64,000 nucleotides of DNA from Hominiventricola aquisgranensis (GTDB taxonomy: Bacteria; Bacillota; Clostridia; Lachnospirales; Lachnospiraceae), in NCBI RefSeq assembly GCF_040096225.1, contig NZ_JBBMFC010000012.1, forward strand, positions 37,790 to 101,789, given 5' to 3'. The notes under the pieces were generated by a model. The model was not told where the DNA came from. It did no database searches and saw only the letters and a program-made list of their open reading frames with translations. Both the position numbers and the translations under genes were made by a program. Positions 28,501 to 35,853 of this stretch are shown piece by piece. How positions within the stretch are numbered: position 1 is the first letter of the stretch; each line of letters starts with the position of its first letter.

Positions 28501-31500
28501 TTCCTGTGCCGTCAATGTGGTTCCTGTCTTCACCATTTCTACCACTGACAGCTTCAGCGGATCTCCCTTGACCGTTCCATTGATGATAAAGTTCGGTGTC
28601 ACACGGGTGATCTCTTTGTCTGTACTCCTTGTGTTTCTTGTCAGCGTCACAGATGCCTGTACGGAACAATCACCCTTTGTGATTACATCCGTCACAGTCA
28701 GCTTACCGTCTACTTCCAGTAATGCAGTTTCTCTTTCTTTGACATTATTGGCAAGCTCCAGATTAGTTGCGGTCACATTGCCTGTTACATACAATCCCGC
28801 ACTATGATCGCTCTGAACTTTCAGTACGCTCAGTCCACTGATGCTTCCATTTACGGTAAAATTACAGGTTGTACTTGTTTCGTCTTCATTCTTTCCAGTT
28901 TTAGATACGGAATTCCGTACAGTTACCTGACCTTTTCCGTTTCCAGTGATTCCAGTGATCTTATTCCCTGTCGGAATATAACAACTATCCAGTTCCAGTT
29001 CATAATTCTTTACCTTGATACTTCCACCGGAAGTCTGTGGTACAAGATCAAGCTCCACAAACGTGGTATTGCTGTTCAGCTCAATCAGATTCTTAAAACT
29101 GAATTTTATTGAACTCTCTGTCTCATTTACTACATACAGCCGGTGAACTTTTGTAGGGAATCCAAGGTTCTCATTCACATTTGTCGCACTGTCCTTCAAA
29201 ATGGAAATCACATAATCAGCCGTCGGATCATTCAAAAACTGAATCTGGCCGAAGGCTTCTTTGACAGTTCCAAAATAACCATAGATATTGCCTTTCTCAT
29301 TATAAGAACCATAATTCAGTGCAACCGAAGGTGCGGCCGTTCTTGCGATAATAACCCACTCACCAGATTTTTCTGTCCACTGCTTCTCACCCTTCTCGTT
29401 CTCTGTTACGAACCAGGATGCCGGTGCATTTTTGGCACTCAACAGTTGGTGATCTGCGGTCTTCGTATTGTAGATTCCCTCAGTATCAACAGTAATCGCA
29501 CAGGAGAGATAATACGCTTTCTCTCCCTCTGCCTCATGATAATCCCCGTCACTATCAACCTTTTCGGTCACATACAACATGGAATCTGTATTTTCTCCCG
29601 GATAGGAGACCTTGTTATCCTCTCCGTTGGTGATTACATTGGCCAGTGTGATCTTACCGGAGGTCATCTGATTGTTATTATTTCTGACGCCCACAGTCTT
29701 TAACCATGCTGCATCATTCATTGTCAGCTTTGTTGCGGTCACGTTACTGGTAACCTGCAGGGTCGGAGTATGATCCGGCTTACCAGACAGAATCAGATGT
29801 GCAATGCCGCTGACAGAGCCTCTGGCTTCCACCCACGCACTGGCCTCAGACGGAAGTACTGTGCTATCTCCTGTTACAATCTGCCATACCGAATTGGCGG
29901 ATCCTGTTACATTGGTAAATACACCGCCGGAATTTTCCAGATAGAATGTATTCCGGTTCAATGCAACGCTCGCTGGAGCTGCACCTTCTTTTGCTGTTGC
30001 TTTCGGCGTCAACCAGAAATTCTGGAATGTCACATTGGTTGGAAGGCTTACATTTCCATACCAGGTCAGTGTACACAGTTCAGCGCCTGAACGCTGCTCA
30101 TAAGAGAAGTCCAGACTTGCGGCTTTGGACGGAATGGTAAATGTTCCATCGATCGTCACTGTGTCGTCCAGTACCTGGATCTCATACTCATTTTTCGCAT
30201 CATTGATGTTGTTGATAGCTGCTACTACCTGCTGCCAGTTTGCATATTCTCCGATCCGCGATCCTTCTTTAATTCCCTTCTGGGTAACTGCAAACAGTGC
30301 TTTCGCAATCAGGAGTTGTTTGCCATTCTGCTGCAGCATGAAATCATACTCTTCTCTTGCTGCATCCGAGTTATCTCCATCCCGAAGTTCTGCTGTGACA
30401 TTGAACATCTCCAGCGGGAATCCACTGGTCATGCTGGTGTTAAATGCCACCTGCTTAAGCAGTGCATCTGCCGTCTTGTCCGGCTCATGGATCTTCACGG
30501 TACAGCGGCTCTCTTCATCTGCCTGTACCGGTGTTCCATTGATCGTCAGTGTATCACTTAAAGACTTCTGGATCACAGGCGTTCCTGCTATCCGCAGTCC
30601 ATAGAGTACAACCGTTCCCGGCTGATCGGTCTCACCTTCACCCATATACTGTGAGTCCACTACAAATAAGGATTCGTCATTCAGCCATACTGCATCGCCA
30701 TTTACTGATGCATAATTATGTACATGGAAGACTGCCTGGTCATCATTTACCAGCTTCTTCAGCCGTTTTACTGTGGATATGGTAACGGATGCCGTACCAT
30801 CTTTCGTCGGATACCCTCCATTATATAAGGTACCTGCTGTCATGTTCAGGGTATCGATTTTTACCTGTCCGCCGTCATTGTAAATGGTCTCATAACCGCT
30901 GATGGCATCTTTTGCAACAGCTTTCGTTACATTCCATGTGGTTACATCTACAGCTGCGCCTGACTCCACCTTGACACTTCCACCCTGCTGCACAAGTGTC
31001 GGAATCGTTACCTTGCCATCAAAGGAGGTGCTTCCGCTGTTGAGGGTCAGCTTCTTGAACTGTACTTCCAGTTTATCACCAGAGATGTAGGTTCCTGCCT
31101 CAGTTGAGCCTCTGCTCACCAGAGATGCCACATTCAATGTAGCCTCAGACATGTCAAATACGGCATTCTCTGTCTTCTGATGTTTGTCTTCTGACCAGGT
31201 GATCGCATTGGCATAAAATGCTGCATTGGGAGCATTGATGGTCAGATCATCACCTTTTGCCGTCCACTGTTCGTCATAACCGCCTTCCAGCTTATACTCA
31301 CTGAATCTGCCCATATGGATTTCTGTCGCACTCGGTGCTTCCAGCGTTCCATTTCTGATATCTACAAATGGACTGATGTAAATCGTAGAGGCTGTTGTCT
31401 TCAGAATCACTTTCTTGCCGGATCCATCCAGCTTCAGATACTGAACCTTACCTGTTTCCAGATTCTTCGGTTCATCCGCATAGGTTATGAACTCCAGATC

Positions 31501-34329
31501 CGTTACACAGGAAGGCAGTGTAACATTATTTTTCAACTGCCCTGATGCAAGGAGTACAAAGGTATATTTTCCTTTATCATTTCCGAAACCGCCCGAAGAT
31601 ATCAACTTACTAATACTTGCAACTGCATACTCAAAACTGTCAAAACGACAAATCATATTTGCATGTTTCACCAGAACAGTTGCTTCTTTAGCCCTTACGC
31701 CATAACCTGTTCCCGTTTTTTCACACACAGCATATAAAGTAATCACCTGCTTATGTTCAGAATCTGCATACAAGTCAGAGGTAAAAAATCCATCCAGTGC
31801 GGTTCTTACCTTTGGCATATAAATCTCATATCTACGCTCAGAAATTTCATTGCTTTTGTTCCATCCGAATGGCTTTTCTTCCCATTTACCAGTTTCTTGA
31901 TTATATGCCATACCTTTGCAGAGCACCGGTGTAACCATCTTACCTGAACGAGATACACTTCCATTGATCAATAATGTATGGTCTGATACATTATCCGGTG
32001 ATACCATCCGCAGTTCAAAGTTCTCCTCTGCTTCCAGCTCACTTCCACTTCCTTTTACAAGCAGATTATTGATCACACCACGCTCTGTAAGGGTCATGGT
32101 AGAACCAGAGACTGCCGTCAAGGTTCCGCCTACATTTTCCAGAAAATGAACGGTCAGTACGCCATTCAGTTCCAGATTGCCGATCACTTTCAGGGTTCCG
32201 ATGGATACTTCCTGTTTCTCAAATTTTCCATCAGAGACCTCATAGCTCTCTCCAACCACCTTCAGACTTGCACAGTTCAGTGTCTGACCGGTCAGATCCA
32301 CATTGGCTGCCATGGTCACTGCCAGTTTACCTGTGTTGGTCCACTCTACATTTTCTGTAACCAGTCTGCCGCTGTAAGCAACATTCTGCTCTCCCACGAT
32401 CAGCTTTTCAGAAAGATTATTCATATTTACAGTCAGATTCGACCACCGTATATCACTGTTATCCGGATATACGGTCAGAGATCCAGCTTTGCTCACGCGG
32501 ATCTGTCCATTCGTTGCCGAAGTGGTCATAACTGTATCCGCATCTGTCAAAGTCAGAACCTGTTCCTGCAGATCAAGCAGAACTGCATGTCCCTGCTCCC
32601 GGTAATTCAGATCATTCTTACCAGCACTCACTGTCTTGTCTGCATTTACCTGACTAGTATTTACACGGATCACATAAGAGACATCATTCTCCGGCTGCTC
32701 TGCGATCCATTCTTTTGCTTCTGCAAGTGTATCCACGCCAGTCTGGTAGGATTCTGCATCCTCTCCCGGCTGATAGATCCAGTAAAGCTTCGTCTGATCT
32801 TCCGGTTTTGCTACAACTGTCAGGCTGCATGTTGCTTCATCCAGTGCAAATTCAACATTTCCGTCAGCCACGAAGTAGTCATTGACATCCTTGCCGGAAG
32901 ATTTAATCTGAGCGATCAGATCTGCGCCAAGAATGGCGACCTGGTCATTCTCGGAAAAGGTTCCCCAGTCTTCAAAAGTGCCAGCTACATCAACAACATC
33001 TCTCTGAAGACGAATCTGGAAGTCATTGATTTCACTGTTGATATGAAATATCGGCCATTCCACAACATCAGCAGTTTTCTCTGCTACCAGTAATAATTCA
33101 TTCGCATCATTACTTATTATCTTATTAACTGTACAGCTTTTCTGTGTAAATAATTTGGAGTCTCCCTTCATTGTAAGATTTTCGATCTCCATCTCTTTTG
33201 CATTTACACTGCTTTGTTTCAGATCAAACGTAGCATTGGTTGTTTTCCATTTATTTTTTACAGTCAGGCTGCTCCATTTTGTAATAAAAACATCATCTGT
33301 AACAAATTCAGTTTCATCATTTACCGTCAGATTACTGTTCATTGCAGTCTCTAACTTCTTTTTAATTCCATTTGAAGTATTATAGGATACCTCATTCCAG
33401 GTTACACGGTTGTGCTCCCCAAGTTTAACTGTAACAGAATCAGTACTTGTTGATGTATCCCCATCATTTGCCACTTCAATATTCATATTCTGCCAGTTCA
33501 AGTAGACATCACTGGTATCCTGCGAAGACTGAAAATCAGCACCAATCGTTACAGTATTATTTTGATCAACCGTTGCAGATTTGACAACAAATTTTATTGT
33601 ACCGAAAGTCTTATTTTCATCATTGCTGATTCCTTCCACATTCACCGTATAGGTACCAAAGGAATATCCGTCTCCTTCAATAGTCAGCGTATGTCCGTGA
33701 AGATACAGCGTCGTGTTGCTCCGATCCTCTGTCTGGGTATAAGCAGGGACTGTCAGATCCTGCTCAATCTCAACGGAATAGGAAGAATATTCACCTTTTT
33801 TGATCTCTTCCTCTGCCGCTTCCAGCGGATTCCTGCCTTCTATATCAGCCGCTGTCCATGTCTGAAGCTGTGTAGTTGTTCCATCGGCAATACCATTTAA
33901 AATAACCGCTGGCTCTTTCACTTCTTCCTCAGACTTTGCTGAAAACAAATCTGAAGTGACTTCATCTGCTGTGATCTCCGAGCCTGGCTGTTTGTCTTCG
34001 CCCGAATCACTGTTCCCAGTGTCTCCGATATCTCCAGCCGTATCACTACTTCCAGTGTCTCCGATATTTTCAGCCGTATCACTGCTTCCGGTGTCGCCAT
34101 CGGTGATGCCGGTGTCATTATCCGTTCCGGCACCATTGTCCGCCGGCTGCTCAGATACATTCGTATCTTCAGCCGCAGAAGCCTTCTCCTCTCCTTCCTC
34201 TGTCAGAGTCTCCACTCCATCAGAAGCTGTTATGGATGCAGCCAGTGTCTCCACCCCGGCACTCTGCCAGAGCATTGCAAAGACCAGCATCCAGGCAAGA
34301 ATCCTCTTGCCAACTCTACTCTTTTTCAT
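22600..34329 (-). CDS. Giant secreted modular repeat protein (3909 aa)
   Basis: One of the largest proteins in such genomes. The ATG at 34329 follows GGAGGTTCCA, and a signal peptide (GKRILAWMLVFAMLWQSAGV) ends near residue 32. An acidic Asp/Gly/Ser linker with three 12-residue repeats follows. The rest is about ten related modules, starting near residues 180, 540, 905, 1370, 1695, 2055, 2455, 2800, 3160 and 3510. Each begins with a WADAV--IN helix-like motif and a YTI-L strand. It then runs through beta-rich lines (TLPS..A, NTTF-NV-L, G-V-G---L) and ends in an L-APKA-I-LF segment. The pattern suggests stacked beta-solenoid or beta-sandwich units, hence an adhesin-like fibre. There is no LPxTG, sortase or membrane anchor. 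Function unknown. Confidence 0.85.
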   Translation of the reverse strand: MKKSRVGKRILAWMLVFAMLWQSAGVETLAASITASDGVETLTEEGEEKASAAEDTNVSEQPADNGAGTDNDTGITDGDTGSSDTAENIGDTGSSDTAGDIGDTGNSDSGEDKQPGSEITADEVTSDLFSAKSEEEVKEPAVILNGIADGTTTQLQTWTAADIEGRNPLEAAEEEIKKGEYSSYSVEIEQDLTVPAYTQTEDRSNTTLYLHGHTLTIEGDGYSFGTYTVNVEGISNDENKTFGTIKFVVKSATVDQNNTVTIGADFQSSQDTSDVYLNWQNMNIEVANDGDTSTSTDSVTVKLGEHNRVTWNEVSYNTSNGIKKKLETAMNSNLTVNDETEFVTDDVFITKWSSLTVKNKWKTTNATFDLKQSSVNAKEMEIENLTMKGDSKLFTQKSCTVNKIISNDANELLLVAEKTADVVEWPIFHINSEINDFQIRLQRDVVDVAGTFEDWGTFSENDQVAILGADLIAQIKSSGKDVNDYFVADGNVEFALDEATCSLTVVAKPEDQTKLYWIYQPGEDAESYQTGVDTLAEAKEWIAEQPENDVSYVIRVNTSQVNADKTVSAGKNDLNYREQGHAVLLDLQEQVLTLTDADTVMTTSATNGQIRVSKAGSLTVYPDNSDIRWSNLTVNMNNLSEKLIVGEQNVAYSGRLVTENVEWTNTGKLAVTMAANVDLTGQTLNCASLKVVGESYEVSDGKFEKQEVSIGTLKVIGNLELNGVLTVHFLENVGGTLTAVSGSTMTLTERGVINNLLVKGSGSELEAEENFELRMVSPDNVSDHTLLINGSVSRSGKMVTPVLCKGMAYNQETGKWEEKPFGWNKSNEISERRYEIYMPKVRTALDGFFTSDLYADSEHKQVITLYAVCEKTGTGYGVRAKEATVLVKHANMICRFDSFEYAVASISKLISSGGFGNDKGKYTFVLLASGQLKNNVTLPSCVTDLEFITYADEPKNLETGKVQYLKLDGSGKKVILKTTASTIYISPFVDIRNGTLEAPSATEIHMGRFSEYKLEGGYDEQWTAKGDDLTINAPNAAFYANAITWSEDKHQKTENAVFDMSEATLNVASLVSRGSTEAGTYISGDKLEVQFKKLTLNSGSTSFDGKVTIPTLVQQGGSVKVESGAAVDVTTWNVTKAVAKDAISGYETIYNDGGQVKIDTLNMTAGTLYNGGYPTKDGTASVTISTVKRLKKLVNDDQAVFHVHNYASVNGDAVWLNDESLFVVDSQYMGEGETDQPGTVVLYGLRIAGTPVIQKSLSDTLTINGTPVQADEESRCTVKIHEPDKTADALLKQVAFNTSMTSGFPLEMFNVTAELRDGDNSDAAREEYDFMLQQNGKQLLIAKALFAVTQKGIKEGSRIGEYANWQQVVAAINNINDAKNEYEIQVLDDTVTIDGTFTIPSKAASLDFSYEQRSGAELCTLTWYGNVSLPTNVTFQNFWLTPKATAKEGAAPASVALNRNTFYLENSGGVFTNVTGSANSVWQIVTGDSTVLPSEASAWVEARGSVSGIAHLILSGKPDHTPTLQVTSNVTATKLTMNDAAWLKTVGVRNNNNQMTSGKITLANVITNGEDNKVSYPGENTDSMLYVTEKVDSDGDYHEAEGEKAYYLSCAITVDTEGIYNTKTADHQLLSAKNAPASWFVTENEKGEKQWTEKSGEWVIIARTAAPSVALNYGSYNEKGNIYGYFGTVKEAFGQIQFLNDPTADYVISILKDSATNVNENLGFPTKVHRLYVVNETESSIKFSFKNLIELNSNTTFVELDLVPQTSGGSIKVKNYELELDSCYIPTGNKITGITGNGKGQVTVRNSVSKTGKNEDETSTTCNFTVNGSISGLSVLKVQSDHSAGLYVTGNVTATNLELANNVKERETALLEVDGKLTVTDVITKGDCSVQASVTLTRNTRSTDKEITRVTPNFIINGTVKGDPLKLSVVEMVKTGTTLTAQEVLFKDRSNEEAPLAGYVWGSTYKTVNDNQETVYKNIPLVLAKKTAAAKIVLNTTDSDVQKGMLYKSGGYINYMSTTDYAIELTYKTTDSDGTKADQQTPCLTWADAVTEINNQAAGNSNAKNTEYTITLKTDLGSAKAEKTAPISLLLPGRNAAANVIVTSEGDAKNIYYQGNITANTGLTLKNVNLNSKVRVNGTWTNVIFDGDPKTCVKPITLTVAGAYTLNLGDNVTFNSPLILKGNNAATLKLTAVTGKTLKTVGNRSEENTGATEGNLIYGSVTGFTYVDLNTDKNTNDEDANGKLYVEKYVTGKDRKGNWIYTDGAFTVVKDLTLRNAQLKAASVTVNGNVTMTDSQVEADGVFTFNKDLAYTGSKNALTTIRKSAADLTPYLTIKGNVASKDGSTIRVKVLNSDGTVPTLAVMGDTFTAAQKTACRRFLVAPKADISLFVPDSENLKAGNENPYETGKKTGYIFFRDKSGYVNIYYADEVQAAVYVEDEELLGYYVTWADAVAAVNAYKSSNLASETISIVLCKNLGEAVQPVNLTLPSTKATVEITACDVNSDRIYYNNNISLRSNTVFRGIMLAPTAVKTVKGVKKAYGISRDIAVGSYSFTMDTVVVSGVDASIGSITGAGSKTAEYEFDGDENTRYDLTGKLAITNGTVYIRKNVAVQAAGALSVQTLVLHAGAELYGKAAMKIGDIVYTNQLTNPPMIGTWRTVEKKGLDNSQFTLTGGVYAGVDENGKPAGADEGKIILAVHENDSTEEDPRLIDATDYELIYNRTGDSNVKLTVPATKKLADIPKEYLSHFKVGYNNTDNTKYHLVKYAGGVYLGTDSLKSYEVELDHADESTTCLDLNQAATEIANLAALTDTYTVKVPTELTDTCITDATAASSLVLPKANKAASVVYTNKIQRSEVRFLAADGMKPAGIVTFENFVFDPVVIKNNKVNVANPALTMSASTMTVDGKKTSVSRVTLENCSFKNAQTLFASVTGVRNVSTLTMDGCKIGVLGTMQYVNDLDLLNGTDLATLGTVSVNAVTMKDTDAKASTWNAWGATTISTSLTSWMKNKGSYIGTRRVDAKTGKSAFTVNGSASTGKDRRIWIKVMKDTTTQADVLNAYKIGTLTSAALYRGGSSADPTETYKDISLLAAPKADAGIFRAHYYQTASDDVLANLISYKDLNYNVKNGDKREMAVEITRESDEKSDATTYAKTFSQAVTMINRAGTGVKAADYDAYTMTILTANAERENGQPLVKTAQDGNQAPAYGSLTLPTYAKAVTIKSDSTSAVPTLKFTGAVTPRCDTTFDGVKLVAGTVSGGKWQTAKEQAPTISMSNTRWTLTLPKKSDTYTSITAPQGQIVIPAGADVTVNGAVSAKTLSLAGELHVKGNLTATTLTAASNDAAVTGEKVMTFTDLTKHADDAALKLTTYRTARPANKISRTQLVINGEITVPTSIQMMVYDQKKINGKLEDTHAFGMNDMKDYELGVNGKPTENVKLAVIPKASLADVTLLVEDSDTSYAKNLPLWKYEKGMYLAESKYAVNNGGLPIIVTAQEDGTSVYEASFMNWAQAVKEIDVIAKKARTYTIMLTENAGDNGTIGTLTMPAQAAKLTVKSNDDHGRYVFFTGTAITLRCPTEFDRIGLIGVLRKASGKTVWYENRAYTLNAGNYDLTMKNMLESGNFEYKANQGNTYAYLSAIPSRISGGTKSILTWEMTTNWSNGDNFYYVNNMQTQPAEQITGFGTVDLKLSDKFDHKVGSTVVQVRSKEAILSVPKGISGISSLKLNEGVTLNVTAGNVAVKDAQINGYVKTRNYTSTGTTTMHLGVIDAGMWVKNTVTGAVRMNQVKLETMDNQIIGRKNRSNVSQIVITGAVSKTDSFDKTATSENVAVHAPIIICLTEYARNSKAQLVNGMVLLQAPKVTQEQANEIFAPKYSRYDAESGAHISGMGTVPDGAKVMMLKPARTNNLTWNMIL
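34007..34114. repeat. 36-bp tandem repeat, three copies
   Basis: Consecutive 36-base units at 34007, 34043 and 34079. The first two are nearly identical and the third has diverged. They encode the 12-residue unit GDTGSSDTAENI in the flexible linker after the signal peptide of the giant protein, so copy number can change without frameshift. Confidence 0.8.
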
Positions 34330-34379
34330 TGGAACCTCCTTCTTTTTCATTCGTTCTGTAAAAAGACATTCTTGTATAA

Positions 34380-34385
34380 ATTATA
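34380..34385 (-). promoter_or_regulatory. Extended -10 box of the giant surface protein gene
   Basis: On the minus strand TGCTATAAT, a perfect TATAAT with the TGn extension, about 50 bases before the ATG. No good -35 box is seen at 17 bases, which fits an extended -10 promoter. The roughly 200 bases beyond (34390-34570) are very AT-rich and hold nothing else I can name. Confidence 0.6.
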
Positions 34386-34575
34386 GCACATTTTTCAGTG
34401 ACTTTTTCTAAAAATTTTTCATATTTTTATTTTGAAACTTTCAAAAGTAAATTCCACCGTCTGCATACCCATGCCACATTTTGAAATCTATTTTTTATTA
34501 TTTTATGGTTTTATTTTATGATTTGGTGAAATTAACGGATATATGAAAGAAAAGTCCCTTGTCTATGTATTGGAT

Positions 34576-35607
34576 TTATTCATTTGATAATGAAGTTGGT
34601 TCTTCTTCCGTTTCTTCTGTTTCTGGCTCTTCTATAATTTTCAGATTTCTCTTTGCGACATAACCTTCCTTCCGTACACCATCCTCATCTATGAACGTAA
34701 CCTTGTAGTAGTAATTTGTATTTTTGATGATAGTTGCTTCTATATTTTTCTTTAATCGGGTAACAATTTTGGCTCCTTTTTCAGGAAGTTCTTTTACATC
34801 ACTTGCTACATAAGTCATAACTGGAAGTCCCACATTTTCCTGAAGATAAGGCTGAATAAAAATCCCCCATATGAATAACCAAAAATTGATTACAATAAAA
34901 TATTTTTTGTATTTTTCTGCCGCCCAATTTGCAACTCTCTCTTGGAAACCAACAGGATTATTCATTTGATCATTTATTGTATCTTGAATTTCCTGCTCAC
35001 TTGCAAAATCTGTTTCCAGCTCTACATTTTCTGAGATATTCTCTTCTTGAAGAGATTCATATGCTGCATCGACAGCCTCTTTAAAAGTTCCGTTTTTTTG
35101 CAGTGTTTGAGAAAAAATTTTGCCGTAATTAATACTCTCTAACTGATTAATCTGTTCAGCAATAACACTATCCGTAAAAATTTTCATTGATTCCTGAAGG
35201 TTCTGAATTGAACGCGCCGTATCAATAGTGCTTACTGATATCAATAATTTTGCAATATTTTGTATGCTATCTAGGCTCCTTCTAGATTCTTCCGCGATGT
35301 TTATTGCTGAAAACTGTCTTCCAATCTCTTCAAAAGATTCCATTGATTGTTTATAAGACTCTGATACCTTAAAAGGCGTATACGCAGCTTTCAATACTGC
35401 TGACACAGATTTTGATATATCTACATTTTCATACTCCTTCACCATTTCTGCTATTCTACTGCTCATAAGTTCTGCTGCTCCTGTAAATGCCGATGTGTCA
35501 AAGATCATTTCAGACAATGTTTTAGTTAATGGTATTAACGATTTCCTGATTTTTTCAAATGATTCTAAATAGGAATCATACGGCGTTTTCGAGTTATCAT
35601 TTTTCAT
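34576..35607 (-). CDS. Membrane protein with helical domain and SH3-like tail, unknown function
   Basis: A 343-residue protein I do not recognise. Residues 1-225 are mostly amphipathic helix, rich in Glu, Ser and Ile, with repeated ESF/ESMKIF/SIQNI heptad-like stretches. A single hydrophobic segment follows (KYFIVINFWLFIWGIFIQPY, about 236-256). The last ~80 residues resemble a bacterial SH3 fold (ELPEKGAKIVTRLKKNIEAT, YYYKVTFIDEDG, EGYVAKRNLKII) and then a Glu-rich end. Residues beyond the membrane segment might face the wall, but the orientation is not established. It has its own TATAAT-like box at 35657-35662. It is AT-rich compared with the genes on either side and may have been acquired horizontally. 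Confidence 0.7.
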   Translation of the reverse strand: MKNDNSKTPYDSYLESFEKIRKSLIPLTKTLSEMIFDTSAFTGAAELMSSRIAEMVKEYENVDISKSVSAVLKAAYTPFKVSESYKQSMESFEEIGRQFSAINIAEESRRSLDSIQNIAKLLISVSTIDTARSIQNLQESMKIFTDSVIAEQINQLESINYGKIFSQTLQKNGTFKEAVDAAYESLQEENISENVELETDFASEQEIQDTINDQMNNPVGFQERVANWAAEKYKKYFIVINFWLFIWGIFIQPYLQENVGLPVMTYVASDVKELPEKGAKIVTRLKKNIEATIIKNTNYYYKVTFIDEDGVRKEGYVAKRNLKIIEEPETEETEEEPTSLSNE

Positions 35608-35656
35608 TTAGTTATACCTTCCAATAAAAAATCCCCAATTTCTGTTCTTGGTTTCA

Positions 35657-35662
35657 ATTATA
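35657..35662 (-). promoter_or_regulatory. Probable -10 box for the SH3-like protein gene
   Basis: TATAAT on the minus strand about 50 bases before the start codon at 35607. The -35 region is poor. Confidence 0.4.
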
Positions 35663-35710
35663 CAACAAATTTCAACAAAGAAAACGTCATTTTTCCGTCA
35701 AAAGAGCATT

Positions 35711-35739
35711 AAGAAAAGGACTAGCAGCTCTGCCAGTCC
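35711..35739 (-). terminator. Intrinsic terminator after the AAA-ATPase gene
   Basis: GGACTGGCAG and CTGCTAGTCC (35718-35739) form a stem with one mismatch. It is followed on the minus strand by CTTTTCTTAA. It lies about 115 bases after the ATPase stop; the sequence between looks non-coding. Confidence 0.65.
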
Positions 35740-35853
35740 AACTTAAATATTTATGAAACTCTCCTAAAGTTATTTCTATTTGTTTCAAATCGACATCCTT
35801 GATTTTTATTAAAGTCTTCTAGAGTTATATTTAAAGTTACCTGTCTTATAAAC

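Noticed and set aside
15662..34329. CRISPR-like repetition
   Set aside because: The repeats are protein-coding modules of 80 or more codons without identical short repeats and spacers.
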